From Dendrolimus kikuchii (Eukaryota > Arthropoda > Insecta > Lepidoptera > Lasiocampidae): a DNA stretch of 64,000 bases. How positions within the stretch are numbered: the first letter of the stretch is position 1; the number at the start of each line of letters is the position of its first letter. Positions 9,473 to 20,756 of the stretch are shown here, one piece after another. The DNA lies in assembly GCA_019925095.2 (NCBI GenBank), contig CM034408.1, positions 5,023,001-5,087,000 on the forward strand, given 5' to 3'. Position numbers and translations under genes: made by a program. The notes under the pieces are model-generated. The model saw only the letters and a program-made list of their open reading frames with translations. It had not been told where the DNA came from and did no database searches.

Positions 9473-9664
9473 ATCCGTGCAGGAATAGATAAAGGGAGAC
9501 TGGAACACAACTCAAGGTTGTTATGGCGACATATTTTAGACCAGGGGTGGTAGCCATCCAGTCGGGCAAATGCCCTACCACCTGGCTGTGGGTTGTTTTG
9601 TCGCCTCTTACGACAGGCCGCCCGGCTGCAGGAAATTGTATTCTTTCTCCGTTCCTGCACGGAT
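9473..9664 (-). mobile_element. SINE-C variant with 13-bp perfect terminal inverted repeats
   Basis: The core is a reverse-orientation SINE-C (agactggaacacaactcaag to gttcctgcacggat) lacking the usual A-tail end. Instead the 5' terminal sequence is present again, inverted, on the other side: atccgtgcaggaa at 9473-9485 against ttcctgcacggat at 9652-9664. The result is a compact 192-bp element with perfect short inverted ends. Confidence 0.8.
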
Positions 9665-9699
9665 GTAAAGTGCAGGGTTCTCTCCAATTTAACATGTCT

Positions 9700-9970
9700 C
9701 ACTAATAATAATAATACGACCTTATAACCTAAACCTGTTGAAATGTAACTTCTCAATCTCAATTTTAATAACTTTGTCAACATGTTTTGAGTATCAATTT
9801 ACAAAGTTTAAGTCTTATACCGATAATTCGATAGTTGACTTCATATTATCTACATCAAATTGTTTGGAACAAACCCAATTATATTTTATTGGATGTCGAG
9901 TATCGCTACCGGTCTCGATATTGAAGTAATTTGCCTATAAGCTTACTTTTTCTTATACTTTACTTTGTCT
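9700..9970. other. Unassigned intronic DNA
   Basis: AT-rich DNA without a recognised feature. Confidence 0.35.
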
Positions 9971-10960
9971 AAAGCCTCGGTCACACACAGCGAATACTTG
10001 CTATGATTAGGCACTCGAAGCGAGAACTCGCTGTGTGTGACAAACAGGCTATTCGCTGCAAATAGATATATTCATCGCAAGTTGAATTCGCTGCGATTTG
10101 AATTGAGAATTTTTTTTTTAATTTTTTGATGCACAAAATAAGTTACAAGGAATATAAATTAAAAGATTAAATTAGTAACAATCTGGATTGGAATTCAAAA
10201 CAGATGCATATGGAAAACACATAAAATTAAACAAGTGTAAATGCTTTTATGTATACATACGTGGTCTAGAGTATGCTGTCATAACAACTTTGAGTTGTCT
10301 TTCGGCATCAGAGGCCAGGTTCCAGTTTCTCCTTAAAGGCCGGCAGCACATTGGAAGCACCTCTGGTATTGCTAATATCCATAGGCGACGGTAACCATTT
10401 TCCATCACAATTGGGCCGTAAGCCTATCTGCTGTGCTTCAGCAATAAAAAAAAGTACATATACACATTCACGTGTTCAATTCTACTGCGAACTGCTACTG
10501 CGAATGCGCATTCGTAGAGAGTAAATTGAACGTGCGCTCTCAGCGCGACAATTCGCTGCGTGTGACAGTGTACTCGCTGCGAGTAGCCATTCCGCTCAGC
10601 GCGCCACTCCAGGCTATACATACGTGCTACAGATGATTTCGCGGCTGCATAGATAAGTGTGTGTATGTATATATATACGACGAATCAAGGGTATTAGAAG
10701 CCCCAAACTGATCTCTGCGTTCAATCCATTTACGAACCCATTTTTGTATTTTGTGAGTTGTGAGCTTAATGTGCAATTTGGTTTGTTAATTCTGCACATG
10801 ACGAATAGACGACATATTTGTGTTTGAGATACAAACAAACTGTTGAAATTCACGTGTAGAACTCGTTGTGTGTGACAGGTAGGCAGTCACTTGTCGCTGC
10901 GAGTATTATTCGCAGCGAATACACTCACAGCGATTATTTTCTGTGTGTGAACAAGGCTTT
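9971..10960. mobile_element. M1: 990-bp foldback element with internal subterminal repeats
   Basis: The termini aaagcctcggtcacacacag (9971) and the reverse complement of the right end (aaagccttgttcacacacag, ending 10960) form imperfect inverted repeats. Several internal copies of a tcgctg(c/t)gtgtgaca motif lie near 10027, 10550 and 10865 in both orientations. No transposase is encoded. A SINE-C fragment sits inside. An exact target duplication is not visible (candidates TAA/TTA). The ends recall PIF/Harbinger-type elements, which is inference. Confidence 0.65.
10262..10455 (+). mobile_element. SINE-C 3' part inside M1
   Basis: The segment gtctagagtatgctgtcata through ggccgtaagcctatctgctg and an A tail is SINE-C, 5'-truncated and more diverged than most copies. 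Confidence 0.7.
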
Positions 10961-11079
10961 ACTGCCGCATATGTACTACCAGATACAGAATATTTTCTCA
11001 AGTTTTCGTGACTAGTACGCATAATAAAATTACGTTTTAAAGGTTTTAAGCGCGGTATTTTATTTGATTTTTATGAAAA

Positions 11080-11350
11080 ACAAAGATGACAAGTGTCAAC
11101 GAGTATTGTTACAGTTTTTATTTAGCCTACCGCCAATTTGTTCATTTTATTTATTATATTTTTATTCTTGTTTATGTTTACATTATTTCTTCTTCTGTTC
11201 AAGCCACAACATGTTGCCAATCGGCGGTAAATTAGATTAAGCTCCCATAGAGTAAATAATAACCACAAACAAAAATTAAAACTAAATAATTAAAGTGAAC
11301 AAGTTGTCGGTAGGCTAAATAAAAACTAACACTTGATATCTTTGTCTTCC
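11080..11350. mobile_element. M2: foldback MITE
   Basis: Left arm gtttttatttagcctaccg (about 11113) pairs with right arm cggtaggctaaataaaaac (about 11309), and pairing continues outward to acaaagatgacaagtgt / acacttgatatctttgt. The arms are about 75-100 nt with mismatches around a short core, with no coding capacity. Confidence 0.7.
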
Positions 11351-11740
11351 ATGATCAGGGCTACTAAAAAGTGGCTGCAACGTCGAAATCAAAATCAAAC
11401 AAAGTACCTGGCTAAAACCGTCAAAACGTAGTTTTATAACCAAACACAGAGTCTGATAATGGTCCGTTAATTTCAATTATTTCATTCTACGTTTTACACA
11501 TTTAAATCTTGTAAGTCGGAAGTTTTTGGTAGTACCTCGAATAGGGATCGTTTCCTCTGTAGTGTTAATTTCATAGTCGGTTAATTGCATACAAAAATTA
11601 CGCAATGTACTGGTACGTACGGCGCTGAGAGAGGAGAGTATTGTCCTCTCACTCGTGCCTTATCCAGGCACGCATAGCTTCTGTTTGAACCACACACTGT
11701 CAGGTGTACTGAACACTTAACTCTTCTTCATCTTCTCTAA

Positions 11741-12400
11741 CTTTTACTATAAATATAATTCCTTTAGCCTACATCCGTCAACATATTATAATTCAAAATA
11801 AACTTCTTTAGTCTAAAAAACATTATTATCAGTTTTGTTTCGGTCCAAATTGGACCTATGTTTAAGCATCGGTTTTATTGACGCTCTAATCTGTGCTGCA
11901 CAATGTAAATCGAATATCCTATTCTCTCGCAGCTCAACTGCCCCCTCTCTCCATCAGGCCGTCGTTTTATAGTTCACAAATGCAAATTTGCCTGCCCGGC
12001 GACGTCCACACAATTTCCTAGTAATCGTAATCCGCACACCTGGCTAATGATGCAGCCGCAAGCGGCCGTAAACGAGCTCAATAGAACAATCGGCTGTTCT
12101 CTACAATAACTAGAAACGTATGCCAAAAATTAAGTGAACAAAAGAAGACGATCATAAAAGGATTACAAGTAGTTCAAATGCTGACAGGTAATAAAATGTG
12201 CCTTTACAGATTTGTACGTGGAATTTGTCTTTATCGGGGCCTAGGTTGTAACAATATCTCTATTCCTATAGATTTACGTGTCTATCTCTTTTTAGTGTCG
12301 CTTTTTCGTTTCAGCGAGTTTTAAATCACAACGATTCTAAAGAAGTTCCACTTCAACAAGACCGCGTTTACGCCATATTGGCTAGAATTATCGTGTCCCG
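11741..12400 (+). repeat. Dispersed repeat shared with 55318-55640, split by LTR
   Basis: Segments aataaacttctttagtctaa, aaattggacctatgtttaa and gtttatctctttttagtgtcgc-like blocks match 55318-55640 in order and orientation. Here the block is interrupted by an LTR fragment (11930-12253) that the other copy lacks. Confidence 0.75.
11930..12253 (-). mobile_element. LTR fragment A (solo-LTR family)
   Basis: In reverse orientation it carries the LTR 5' end (tgttacaacctaggccccga as complement) ending at 12253 and followed by ATAT. It extends through the U3 and the TATA region and stops near 11930, so R-U5 is missing. It is closest to LTR B at 12840. Confidence 0.8.
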
Positions 12401-12839
12401 CCTCAAATGAATACACGTTTCCATTATGAACTAAAACTTATCTACACGCCATACGTCTGTTGAGACGCATTCAAGTTTAGTGGGTATTTCACATGATGAT
12501 ATCACTTGTAAAGATCTTGTATACGGAAAGTAAGAATTTCTAACGCATCTTTTGATTCATGTGAAAGCATCCTGTTATAAGATGCCATCCATTACGAACT
12601 GAGATCAGATTACTGATTGTACGAGGAGGATTTTCATAAAGAAATCTGTTTTGTAGGAAGTAAAAGCATTTTAATAATGTTTGATACATATGTGAAAAAT
12701 AAATATTGCAATTTTTATCTCTCATTCGCGAGCTACCCAAGTCTAATAACCAGCTTTATTTTCGAAATTATCTGTGTCTTATACGAAATTTATTAAGAGG
12801 GTGTATATTATATGCTGTTATATAATTGTGTGTTGATAT
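12254..12839. other. Sequence between LTRs A and B
   Basis: It holds the rest of the repeat shared with 55318 (to about 12400) and unassigned AT-rich DNA. No retroviral-type gag or pol coding is visible, so A and B are not the ends of one internal region. Confidence 0.5.
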
Positions 12840-13343
12840 TGTTACAACCTAGGCCCCGACAAAGACAAATTCCACGTACAAATCTGTAAAAGCACATTTT
12901 ATTACCTGTCGGCATTTGAACTAATTGTAATCCTTTTATGATTGTATTCTTTTGTTTACTTATTTATTGGCATACGTTTCTAGTTCTTGTAGAGAACAGC
13001 CGATTGTTCTATTGTACTCGTTTACGGCCGCTTGCGGCTGCATCATGAGCCAGGTGTGCGGATTACGATTACTAGGAAATTGTGTGGACGTTGCCGGGCG
13101 GGCACATTTGCATTTGTGAAGTATAAAACGACGGCCTGATGGAGAGAGTAGTTGAGCTACGACTACAATACGGGCGTGACGTGTGAACATTCGGAAATCT
13201 AATAGTGATGGACCTTCTGCATTACGTTTGGATTTATTGTGTTCGGTTATATTTGTATCTATGTTATACGTGTTTGTATAGTTCTAATAAACTCTATGAT
13301 AATTCTAACGGCATTTTAATTCGAGTCCCGCTAACTCGTAACA
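12840..13343 (+). mobile_element. Solo LTR B, 504 bp, ATAT target duplication
   Basis: It begins tgttacaacc and ends ctcgtaaca, with ATAT at 12836-12839 and 13344-13347. Inside lie a TATA box (tataaaa at 13122) and a polyadenylation signal (aataaa at 13286), placed as expected for U3-R-U5. There is no internal region, so it is a solo LTR. The 4-bp duplication and ends suit a Ty3/Gypsy-type element (inference). Confidence 0.9.
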
Positions 13344-13352
13344 ATATTGTGA

Positions 13353-13990
13353 ACAAGTTAAAGGTAAGTACTGCATGTAATTGAGTGATACAAAATGTTT
13401 AAGTATAGGTTTGACTTAGAAAATAATTTTGGTACATCACACATAGGCTTTTTGCAATTAATTACATTGTTATTTAATGAAGTTTAAATGTCTTATGCCC
13501 GCTTTTTGAGGTACTTTTATCCCTAGTTTATTTGTACGTTAGCGCTATCGGTTTAATAACTTATAAAATTACGTTTCTGAACACACCATCGTACGATAGT
13601 TAAACTAGGTTCAACTTAACTGCCCAGTATTAGCCGTTTATTTATTCCATATCTTTTGTTTGACGTTTTGTTGTTGTCGTTTTTGTTTGATGTAAATAAA
13701 TATTATATATTCCTTCTTAAATAGATCCATCTAGTGGCGAGTTTTGATACTAGTTGTAGGTTAACAGTTAACTTAAATTTATCTATTTCATAACTTTATG
13801 GAATCAATTGTTATTGAACTCATAACTGGTAACCCCAGAAAAAAAAACGGCACCTACGAAATACATGACGATTTTAATGGGGGGAAAAAATATACACAGA
13901 TAAAAAAGAACATCAATGTTCCATATTTAAAAATAGTATATTGTGGCCAGTAGCAAATTTTATTAGCCACAATAAAAACTTTTTGGTAGA
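13353..13990. other. Unassigned AT-rich DNA
   Basis: No credible frame, repeat boundary or RNA gene is seen. Confidence 0.4.
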
Positions 13991-13999
13991 GATTCCAAC

Positions 14000-14250
14000 A
14001 ATAAATGTAGCTCGTAAGAAAATTCTAAACGTTTCATCTCCACGTTCCTTCTGCGTACGGCAGAATTGTGGAATGCACTACCATAGTCCGTGTTTCCCGA
14101 AAAGTACAATCCGGGTATCTTCAAGTCTCGTGTGAATAGGTATTATCTACGTAAGCGTACTCCATCTTCGACCGCATCATCGTCCGGCACTGGACGTGAT
14201 CGTGGTCAAACGCAAGCCTATTTAGGTACTATAAAAAAATGTGAAAAATA
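14000..14250 (+). mobile_element. Jockey-like LINE C-terminal fragment (family L)
   Basis: With one frame correction, the plus strand reads an LCVRTAELWN-like stretch and then [20 protein letters not shown] before a short 3' end. It is the same C-terminus as the copy at 49409-49774. Confidence 0.75.
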
Positions 14251-14582
14251 TCCAAGGTGTAGCAGTTTTCAATTACATTTTGAAAATTACTTTTAAAACA
14301 GCTAGGCACTTCAATTTCATGAATATAGATAATATGGATACGTCAACTACTGGTATGACAAAAATATGAATAAGAAAGACTTTTTCTGAATAAGACATAT
14401 ACCTAGGGACAATCAAGATTTAGTTGAAATGAGCCCAAGCCTGGCTAAGAGGCAATAGACCTCGTTCCAAGTGTTACGCATAGGGCCCACAAATCCTTTA
14501 AGTGGCTCCACATTTCCTTGTATGCTGGCTTTATGGGAGTTTCAAGGTTACACTACCCTAGTAGTTTATCCTAACTATATGT
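14250..14582. other. Unassigned intronic DNA
   Basis: Nothing recognised. Confidence 0.35.
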
Positions 14583-14800
14583 ATATAATACTAGCGGCCC
14601 CGACAGACATTGTCCTGCTCTGAAAAATGAAATAAACTAGGTCACGATTCCAGCGCCACCTACCGGGTCCAATTGTGAATCTAAACCATTCTCGAATCCA
14701 CTTGAACACACAAAAAACTCATCAAAATCGATCCAACCGTTTAGGAGGAGTCCAGTCAGATACACACGTATAGAAGAATTATATATATGAAAAAGCACGG
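14583..14800 (+). repeat. Repeat S, near full unit
   Basis: It starts ctagcggccccgacagacat, carries ccagcgccacctaccgggtc and aatccacttgaacacac, and ends in tagaagaattatatatatg. The 96-bp satellite at 23577 is built from the middle of this same repeat. Confidence 0.7.
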
Positions 14801-14859
14801 TTATGTTGTTTGTTTGAAAATTTCAAAGAGACGTATGACATGAAATAAATGGTGGCGTC

Positions 14860-15070
14860 AAAGAAAGGGAAGGACATATGGCGCCATCTATTTGATGCTT
14901 ATGTAACTTAATTGACAACAGAACTCATACTTACCGACCTCTCGGTTTAAAAAAAAATCATTATAAATTAAAATGAAATCTATTCTGTGTCCTGTTGGAA
15001 CAAATTTAGCAAAATGAAAAAAAAACATCAAAATTGGTTAAGTAGTTTCGGAGTTCATCGCAGTCACGTG
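14860..15070 (+). repeat. Q-type dispersed repeat fragment
   Basis: Phrases such as atcaaaattggttaagtagt and ttcggagttcatcgcagtca fit the Q-type repeats dispersed through this window. It is diverged. Confidence 0.4.
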
Positions 15071-15214
15071 TTTTTGACGTCGAACGCCGTTGCAATTAAT
15101 TAGAAAACTCGTTGCCATGGCAATGTCCTGTTGCTATGACGACATGTTTGTTAGAATACGATAATGGGGGTAAATTAAGCTTTACTCATTTGGAACAAGG
15201 TAACTGTCCTATAT

Positions 15215-15530
15215 GAATCCGTGTAGGAACGGGGTATGAATACAATTTCCTGCGGCCGGGTGGCCTGTCGTCAGCGGCGACAAAACAATCCACAGCCAGA
15301 TGGTAGGGTTTTTGCCCGTTTGGATGGCTTTCCCCCTTAGTCTAGAGTATGCCGCCATAACAACTATGAGTTGTGTTCCGCCATTATTGGCCAAGTTCCA
15401 ATCTCCCTATAAAGAGCAGCAGCACATTGGTTAGCGCATTTGATGTTACCAATTTTTCATTACAACATTACAAATTTTATCAGGTGGGCCGTCTGGCTGT
15501 CTGCTGAACTTGTGCATTTTTTTTTGTTTC
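15215..15530 (+). mobile_element. SINE-C copy, diverged
   Basis: It runs from the 5' end atccgtgtaggaacgg through gcggccgggtggcctgtcgt to ggccgtctggctgtctgctg. It has several substitutions and a small extension near the 3' end. Confidence 0.8.
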
Positions 15531-15539
15531 ACATCATGT

Positions 15540-16130
15540 TATTAACATAGATCCGCACACAAGATATGCATTACTGCTAGAGACTCCCTTGTACTTAACT
15601 TCCTCGTTAGGTTTATCAGTGAATAAGATTCGCATTAGGGAAGCAAATCAGAACTCATTTTCTGCCCCATAAGCCCGTATGATTGATGGAAATCGGATTC
15701 TGCGAAAGCACATGTAGAATATAAAACATTTGGGGGGATAATTTATTGTCGCCCGTCAGATGACAGCACTTTTATTTGTGAAGGCAGAGCCGATTTTTAT
15801 ACTTTTTCTAAAAATAGAGCTCTTATCAAATCATCGTAGCCAAGTCCCTATATCTTGATAGTCAGGCTTTCAACTTAATATTGGTAGGAAAGGAAATTAG
15901 GTACACCTAAACATTTCACAATAAGGGGCCATCCACAAATTACATCACACCAATTTCATGATTTTTTGATTCCTACCTCGTCCTTGACAAGGACGATTCT
16001 CGACCAGCTGCGGCTGGTCACATTATGTCCTGGTGAGACTCCTTCCTCCCTATTGTGACATCACATATTTTGCAATTTTACATCAAGGAATTATTAAATT
16101 AAAACAGCAGTTCCGTAAATATACGGTTCC
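15540..16130. other. Unassigned intronic DNA
   Basis: A short inverted motif (cgaccagctgcggctggtca at 16001-16020) is visible, but there is no gene or known repeat. Confidence 0.4.
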
Positions 16131-16340
16131 GACTAGATGGCTACCACCCCTGGTCTAAAGTATGTCGCTATAACAACCTTGAGTTGTGTTCCGGCATTAG
16201 TGACCAGGTTCCAGTGTCCCTTAAGAGAGCAGCAGCGCATTTGTAGCACCTTTGGTGTTGCAAATTTCCATAGGCGATGGTAACCGCTTTCCATCAAGTG
16301 GGCCGTCTGCCTGTCTGCTGAACTCCTGCAATAAAAAAAT
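16131..16340 (+). mobile_element. SINE-C, 5'-truncated
   Basis: It starts at tagatggctaccacccctgg and runs to the standard 3' end ctgaactcctgcaataaaaa. Confidence 0.85.
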
Positions 16341-16470
16341 ACAGATAGGCGTTGGAAATATTTTGAAGTTTTTCGTTAATAATTCAAATTTCGTATTTTA
16401 AAGCTTAAATACATTATATATAATATATAACATCACATTTCAAAATTAATTAATTATAAATCATCTTGGG

Positions 16471-16600
16471 CTCACAACGTCCACACCCACGACAGCGATT
16501 TTTCCCGTTCAACTCGTTTGCGGGCGTTACAATCATAAGCTCAAGTGGAACGGATCATGGAGCGTTGATGTCATTAACGACGAAATACGCATTTGCGTAT
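16471..16600 (+). repeat. Dispersed repeat, inverted partner at 41505-41640
   Basis: Blocks gcgggcgttacaatcataa and gtcattaacgacgaaatac recur in reverse complement at 41510-41590. The pair is diverged and in opposite orientation. No ends are defined. Confidence 0.6.
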
Positions 16601-16637
16601 TGGGGGGAGGGGGTGGTTGGGGGGGGGGGAGGTTGGG
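16601..16637 (+). repeat. G-run with G-quadruplex potential
   Basis: About 37 bases are nearly all G, with six runs of two or more, including an 11-base run and a terminal GGGG. It satisfies the usual four-tract G-quadruplex pattern on the plus strand and stands out in AT-rich DNA. Confidence 0.8.
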
Positions 16638-16740
16638 GATTTTGTAGGGCGAAAATTTTTTAAAGGCGAAGAGGTAAGGGCAATTCAAATATTAATTTGG
16701 ATTAATTTGATTATTATTATTTTATTATTTCAATGAAACA

Positions 16741-17028
16741 ATAAGGCTCCATTCACACTGTATTTCGGTTCATGTTTCAATCTCGATCCGTTTCCGGTTC
16801 GGTAAAATATTCTTAAATAAGAAAGAATCAGAGAACTCTCACTATTGTATCGCTCTAATTGCGATCCAATATTGCGCAGGTACCAGTTCGTCGAAAATAA
16901 TATTTGACGAGACTAGTTGTGTAGACACTACGAAATTTGATTGGATCCAATCGATCTGACCGAATCAACTTAACCGAGAATCGGAGTGAAATTGAACTGT
17001 GAATGGCATCGTGTGAATTGACCCTTAT
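16741..17028. mobile_element. M3: ~288-bp MITE
   Basis: The left end ataaggctccattcacactg matches the reverse complement of the right end (ataagggtcaattcacacga, ending 17028) with few mismatches. The interior is non-coding and carries ATCGAT/GATCC-rich motifs. It probably belongs to a PIF/Harbinger-like group (weak inference). Confidence 0.65.
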
Positions 17029-17221
17029 AGTGTTTATCAGATAATCTATCGTTTTAATTATTTACATACATGTATAAATACTGCGATGTCATTTTTTTAA
17101 TGTCTAAGCACAATCATTTCATAACTTAACAATTTTTAGGATTCCGTGGTTAATTTGGCAAAAATGAAACCCTTATGTAACCCCCAGGTCCATCTGAAAA
17201 CAATTCAACCCTTTAGTATAT

Positions 17222-17460
17222 AGTATTACTAGCTGCGTCCCGCGGTCTCACCCGCGTGATGATGGAAAATCGTTATATTTTGGATAATTCACACTATATC
17301 TTTACAAATTATAGCCTATGTGTTATTCTGATGTGTAAGCTATATTATTGTAAAGTTTCATCAAAATACATTCAGTAGTTTTTGCGTGAAAGAGTAACAA
17401 ACATACATACATCCATACATTCTTACAAACTTTCGCGTTTATAATATTAGTAGGATAGCA
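17222..17460 (+). repeat. Q-type dispersed repeat
   Basis: It has the classic dispersed form: start actagctgcgtcccgcggtc, then a ttcagtagtttttgcgtgaa stretch and a final cgcgtttataatattagtag. It is non-coding. Confidence 0.6.
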
Positions 17461-17594
17461 TACAGCGGCCATCCTCGATTCGTTACTTTTTTGCGATTTT
17501 ACTACATATTCGGACTAAATAAAATTATAGACGGACCCCCCGTGAACAAAAGTGCCAAATGAAGCTTTTTTTTAAACATGTGTGCGTAAACTTA

Positions 17595-18368
17595 TCTATA
17601 CTAATATTATAAAGCTGAAGAGTTTGTTTGTTTGTTTAAACGCGCTAATCTCAGGAACCACTAGTCCGATTTGAAATATTCTTTCAGTACTGAATAGTAC
17701 ATTTATCGAGGAAGGCTATAAGCTGTATTATATTTAAAAAAAAATAGGGATCCTTACTAAAAATTCAATAATGTAACCCAAGGTGTAAAAAAATGACCCG
17801 AAAAAATCCTTACACGGCGTGCGCTGCGAAAACTATTGATTATAGAACAAAACAATGTACTACCACTTTGCAGAACATATAATTGTCTACAAAAAATATT
17901 GCATAACCATATGTCTAACTATTGTAGTTATCTCACAATAAACGTTCCTCTTTTTTTTAAATAATTAAAATGCCGTCGCTTCAAAATCTCTTTATTTTGT
18001 ACCTTGGTATTAATGCTTATCAAAATAAATTACTCCATATTCAAGACTAATTCAATACCTTTCTAGAACTTTTTGAATTATTCAATTCGGACGTTTCATT
18101 CAAAAGATATCGAGATATTTAAAATGAAGTATTAGGGTTGTAGCCAAATATACTAATATATTGTTTGATTGAACACGCTAATCTCAGGAACTACTGGTCT
18201 GATTAGAAAAAATCTTTCAGTGTTAGATAGCCCATTTATCGAGGAAGGCTATAGGCTATATGTCATCACGCTAAGATCAATAGGAGTGGAGCACCAATGA
18301 AGAATGTTTCAAAATCGGAGAGTTTTGAAAGCAAATCCACGCGGACGACGTCGCGGGCACAGCTAGTA
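17595..18368 (+). repeat. Two Q2-type dispersed repeat copies
   Basis: Both halves (17595-17760 and 18155-18368) carry cgctaatctcaggaac and catttatcgaggaaggctat. The second ends gtcgcgggcacagctagta. Between them is AT-rich DNA with no frame. Confidence 0.6.
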
Positions 18369-18604
18369 TAATATACACGTGGTTTGCGTCTGTGCAGTTA
18401 ATAGAAATGTATCCACTGGAAACCATTCCGCCTTTATTCGTTTACCCGATCGACATTCTTTAGCCGACTTTACTTTGAGAGTCCAGAGCCCTGGGCACCG
18501 TGTTTGTATTAATGGTCTAAGGCTGCATAGTATAGAACCTTGAAAAGGGCGGAACTTCAAACGGGGTCTAGGGCGGCAGTCAGCCTAAACCGCCATTGAC
18601 CTAA

Positions 18605-19317
18605 GGATAATCCCCGGTCAGGATGACACAGATACTTACCGGACACGGGTGTTTCGATAAGTATCTGTGTCACATTGTGGGCTGCTTGCCTTCCCCAGAA
18701 TGCCGCTAGTGCGGCGCACCCGACACGGCGTTTCATACGCTAGTCGAGTGCGCGGCATGGGCGCCGCAGCCTTTCGAGCTCGAGAAACAAGTAGGAGCGA
18801 TCGACTCGCTCTGCAGTCTGGTGAAAGCCATGCTGCATAGCAGCGATACCTGGTGGGCTGCGGTTACTTTTTGTGAGACGGTAATGTCTTTCAAAGAGGC
18901 AAGGAGACGCAGGTATGCGCATGACTTCCCACCCTGAATAATACCGCTTCGGGGGGCCTTTAACTATCAAGGGAGCAAAGGATTCATCACCCCTGTCGAC
19001 GAAGTGGATGTGTTCTGATTCCCGGGGCACATACAGGCACTTTTTGCGCTGGATCGGACTGGGCGTAACTACGTTCTAAGTCTCAGCCTTTCCTACAAAA
19101 AGCGCGGGGCACATGGGAGGAGGGTGGTTTTAGTGGGTATTGGTTGTTGCCCGTGCAACTTCTCGGAGTCTCCAAACAAGCCGGTTGATTACTGTTTGGA
19201 TTGCCCCTTCTGGGAAGGCCTCCATGATCAACTATGGTCTAATCCCTTGCAAAGGACCCGGTATTGTGCGTAAACAGCATTTACCCGGCCTTAAAAAAAA
19301 GGATAATCCCCGGTCAG
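18605..19317 (+). mobile_element. R1-like LINE, 5'-truncated, 17-bp TSD, fold-back 5' end
   Basis: A target duplication ggataatccccggtcag flanks the insert at 18605-18621 and 19301-19317. The insert encodes, from 18635 to the stop at 18937, an R1-clade reverse-transcriptase C-terminus: LTGHGCFDKYLCHIVGCLP, a Cys/His-rich stretch, DTAFHTLVECAAWAPQPFEL and CETVMSFKEARRRRYA. One in-frame TAG interrupts it at 18704-18706. A ~360-bp 3' untranslated region with the gttttagtgggtatt phrase ends in an A-run at 19293-19300. Its 5' end holds a perfect 15-bp inverted repeat (18624-18638 against 18658-18672). Confidence 0.85.
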
Positions 19318-19925
19318 TTTAGGACTATTGTCCGGAATGAGGATAAATAGGACTGGCCAATTAGTGTGTACTGCTAATGGACATGGGGATCTGGGATTAT
19401 GGAAGTCCTTTCTATGTGTGGCAGATGTATGTCGTACGTCGCAGCGTTGGAAAATCAAATACTACAATTAAGATGAGGATTTAATAATTAAAGTGATGGG
19501 TATTCAGAATCAAATACAATTATTTATTTGTTAATAGCGTTGACCCGAGGCTTTGCTGTTATTAAAATAGATTTTATCAATTAATTTAGATTGTTTGTCA
19601 CCACAACAAGTATTAATGTAATAAAAATGTTCAATAAAGGTGGAGCGTAAATATGTTTAAAAAGTTTTTTTTGCATCCCTCAGGGATAGTACGAATTTCT
19701 TTAGATAAAACGTTTTCTATGTCTTTACCTGGACCCCTGACAACATCTATGCATGGTTTAAAAATGTTCAAAGTTATCTTACTGTCTCTTGGGAAGAGAA
19801 CTTTTTCAGGATAAAGGATACTCTTTGTTACCTTTTCTGTACCCCTGACAATGTGTATGCAGAAAAAAATCATAATAGCGTAAGTAGCTGAGGCGTGAAA
19901 GCGTAAGAAACTCACACTCGCATAT
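19318..19925. other. Unassigned intronic DNA
   Basis: Two weakly similar phrases (tttcttacgctttcacgcct-like and cccctgacaa) suggest an old local duplication at 19720-19860. No gene is seen. Confidence 0.35.
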
Positions 19926-19929
19926 GTAT

Positions 19930-20361
19930 TGTTACGAGTTGCAGGACTCGAATTAAAATGCCGTCGGATTTATTATAGAGTTTATTAGAACTATACAAAC
20001 ACGTATAACACAGGTACAAATATAACCGGATGCAACAAGTCCAAACGTAATGCAGAAGATTGTTATTCAAATACACGCGCAAAGTCCGTCACTAAATAGA
20101 TTACCGAATGTACACAAGTCTTGCTTCGCTTGTGGTTGTCGCTCGACTGCCTCGTCCATCAATCGAGGCATTCATCAGACCGAATTTCCTAGAATCACAC
20201 CTGGCTAATGACTGTCATAAAAGAATACAATACAGAATTGGCTGTTTTCTAATCACAAATTTAAAAAACAAAGTAAACAAAAGAAGTCCAAATGCCGAAA
20301 GGTAATAAAGTGTGTTTACTACAGGTAAGCAGGTGTGAATTTGTCTTTATCGGTCGTAACA
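19930..20361 (-). mobile_element. Solo LTR C, 432 bp, GTAT target duplication
   Basis: The ends tgttacgagttgc and ggtcgtaaca are flanked by GTAT at 19926-19929 and 20362-20365. It is the same family as B, in reverse orientation, with a matching polyadenylation region near 19978. It is the one copy whose duplication is not ATAT. Confidence 0.88.
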
Positions 20362-20756
20362 GTATTATTACTTAGGTTTCTATTAAAATTAAGGTTACAA
20401 GGTTTTGGCGATTGGTAGTGAAGTAAAATTTTGATTATAATGGCATAGACATTTTTAATTCTTCTAAACAAATATTGAAGTCATCGGTTGTTAGTAAAGT
20501 TATTAATAAGCTTCAAAAGGAATGTAGTATTTATATTTAGATTTAATCATTTAGTTTTCCCGCTAGAAGTGTATAAGACAGATTGAATAATTAATCTTGG
20601 TGTAGTGTACTGTTTTAATAATAATAAATAAATGACTAACATTGTAACAATGATAAATTTAATAATATAATTATGACGAATGCAAATAAATGTACACACT
20701 GTAATCTTCCATGAAGTCAGTAAATAATGTAGTCGGTGTCGATAATAATTGTATCG
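20362..20756. other. Unassigned AT-rich DNA
   Basis: No gene or repeat boundary recognised. Confidence 0.35.

Noticed and set aside
11930..13343. A complete LTR retrotransposon between LTRs A and B
   Set aside because: The two LTRs are inverted and the 586 bp between them hold no gag or pol coding.
18740..19030. 96-residue minus-strand frame
   Set aside because: It is antisense to the R1-like reverse-transcriptase C-terminus, which is on the plus strand.
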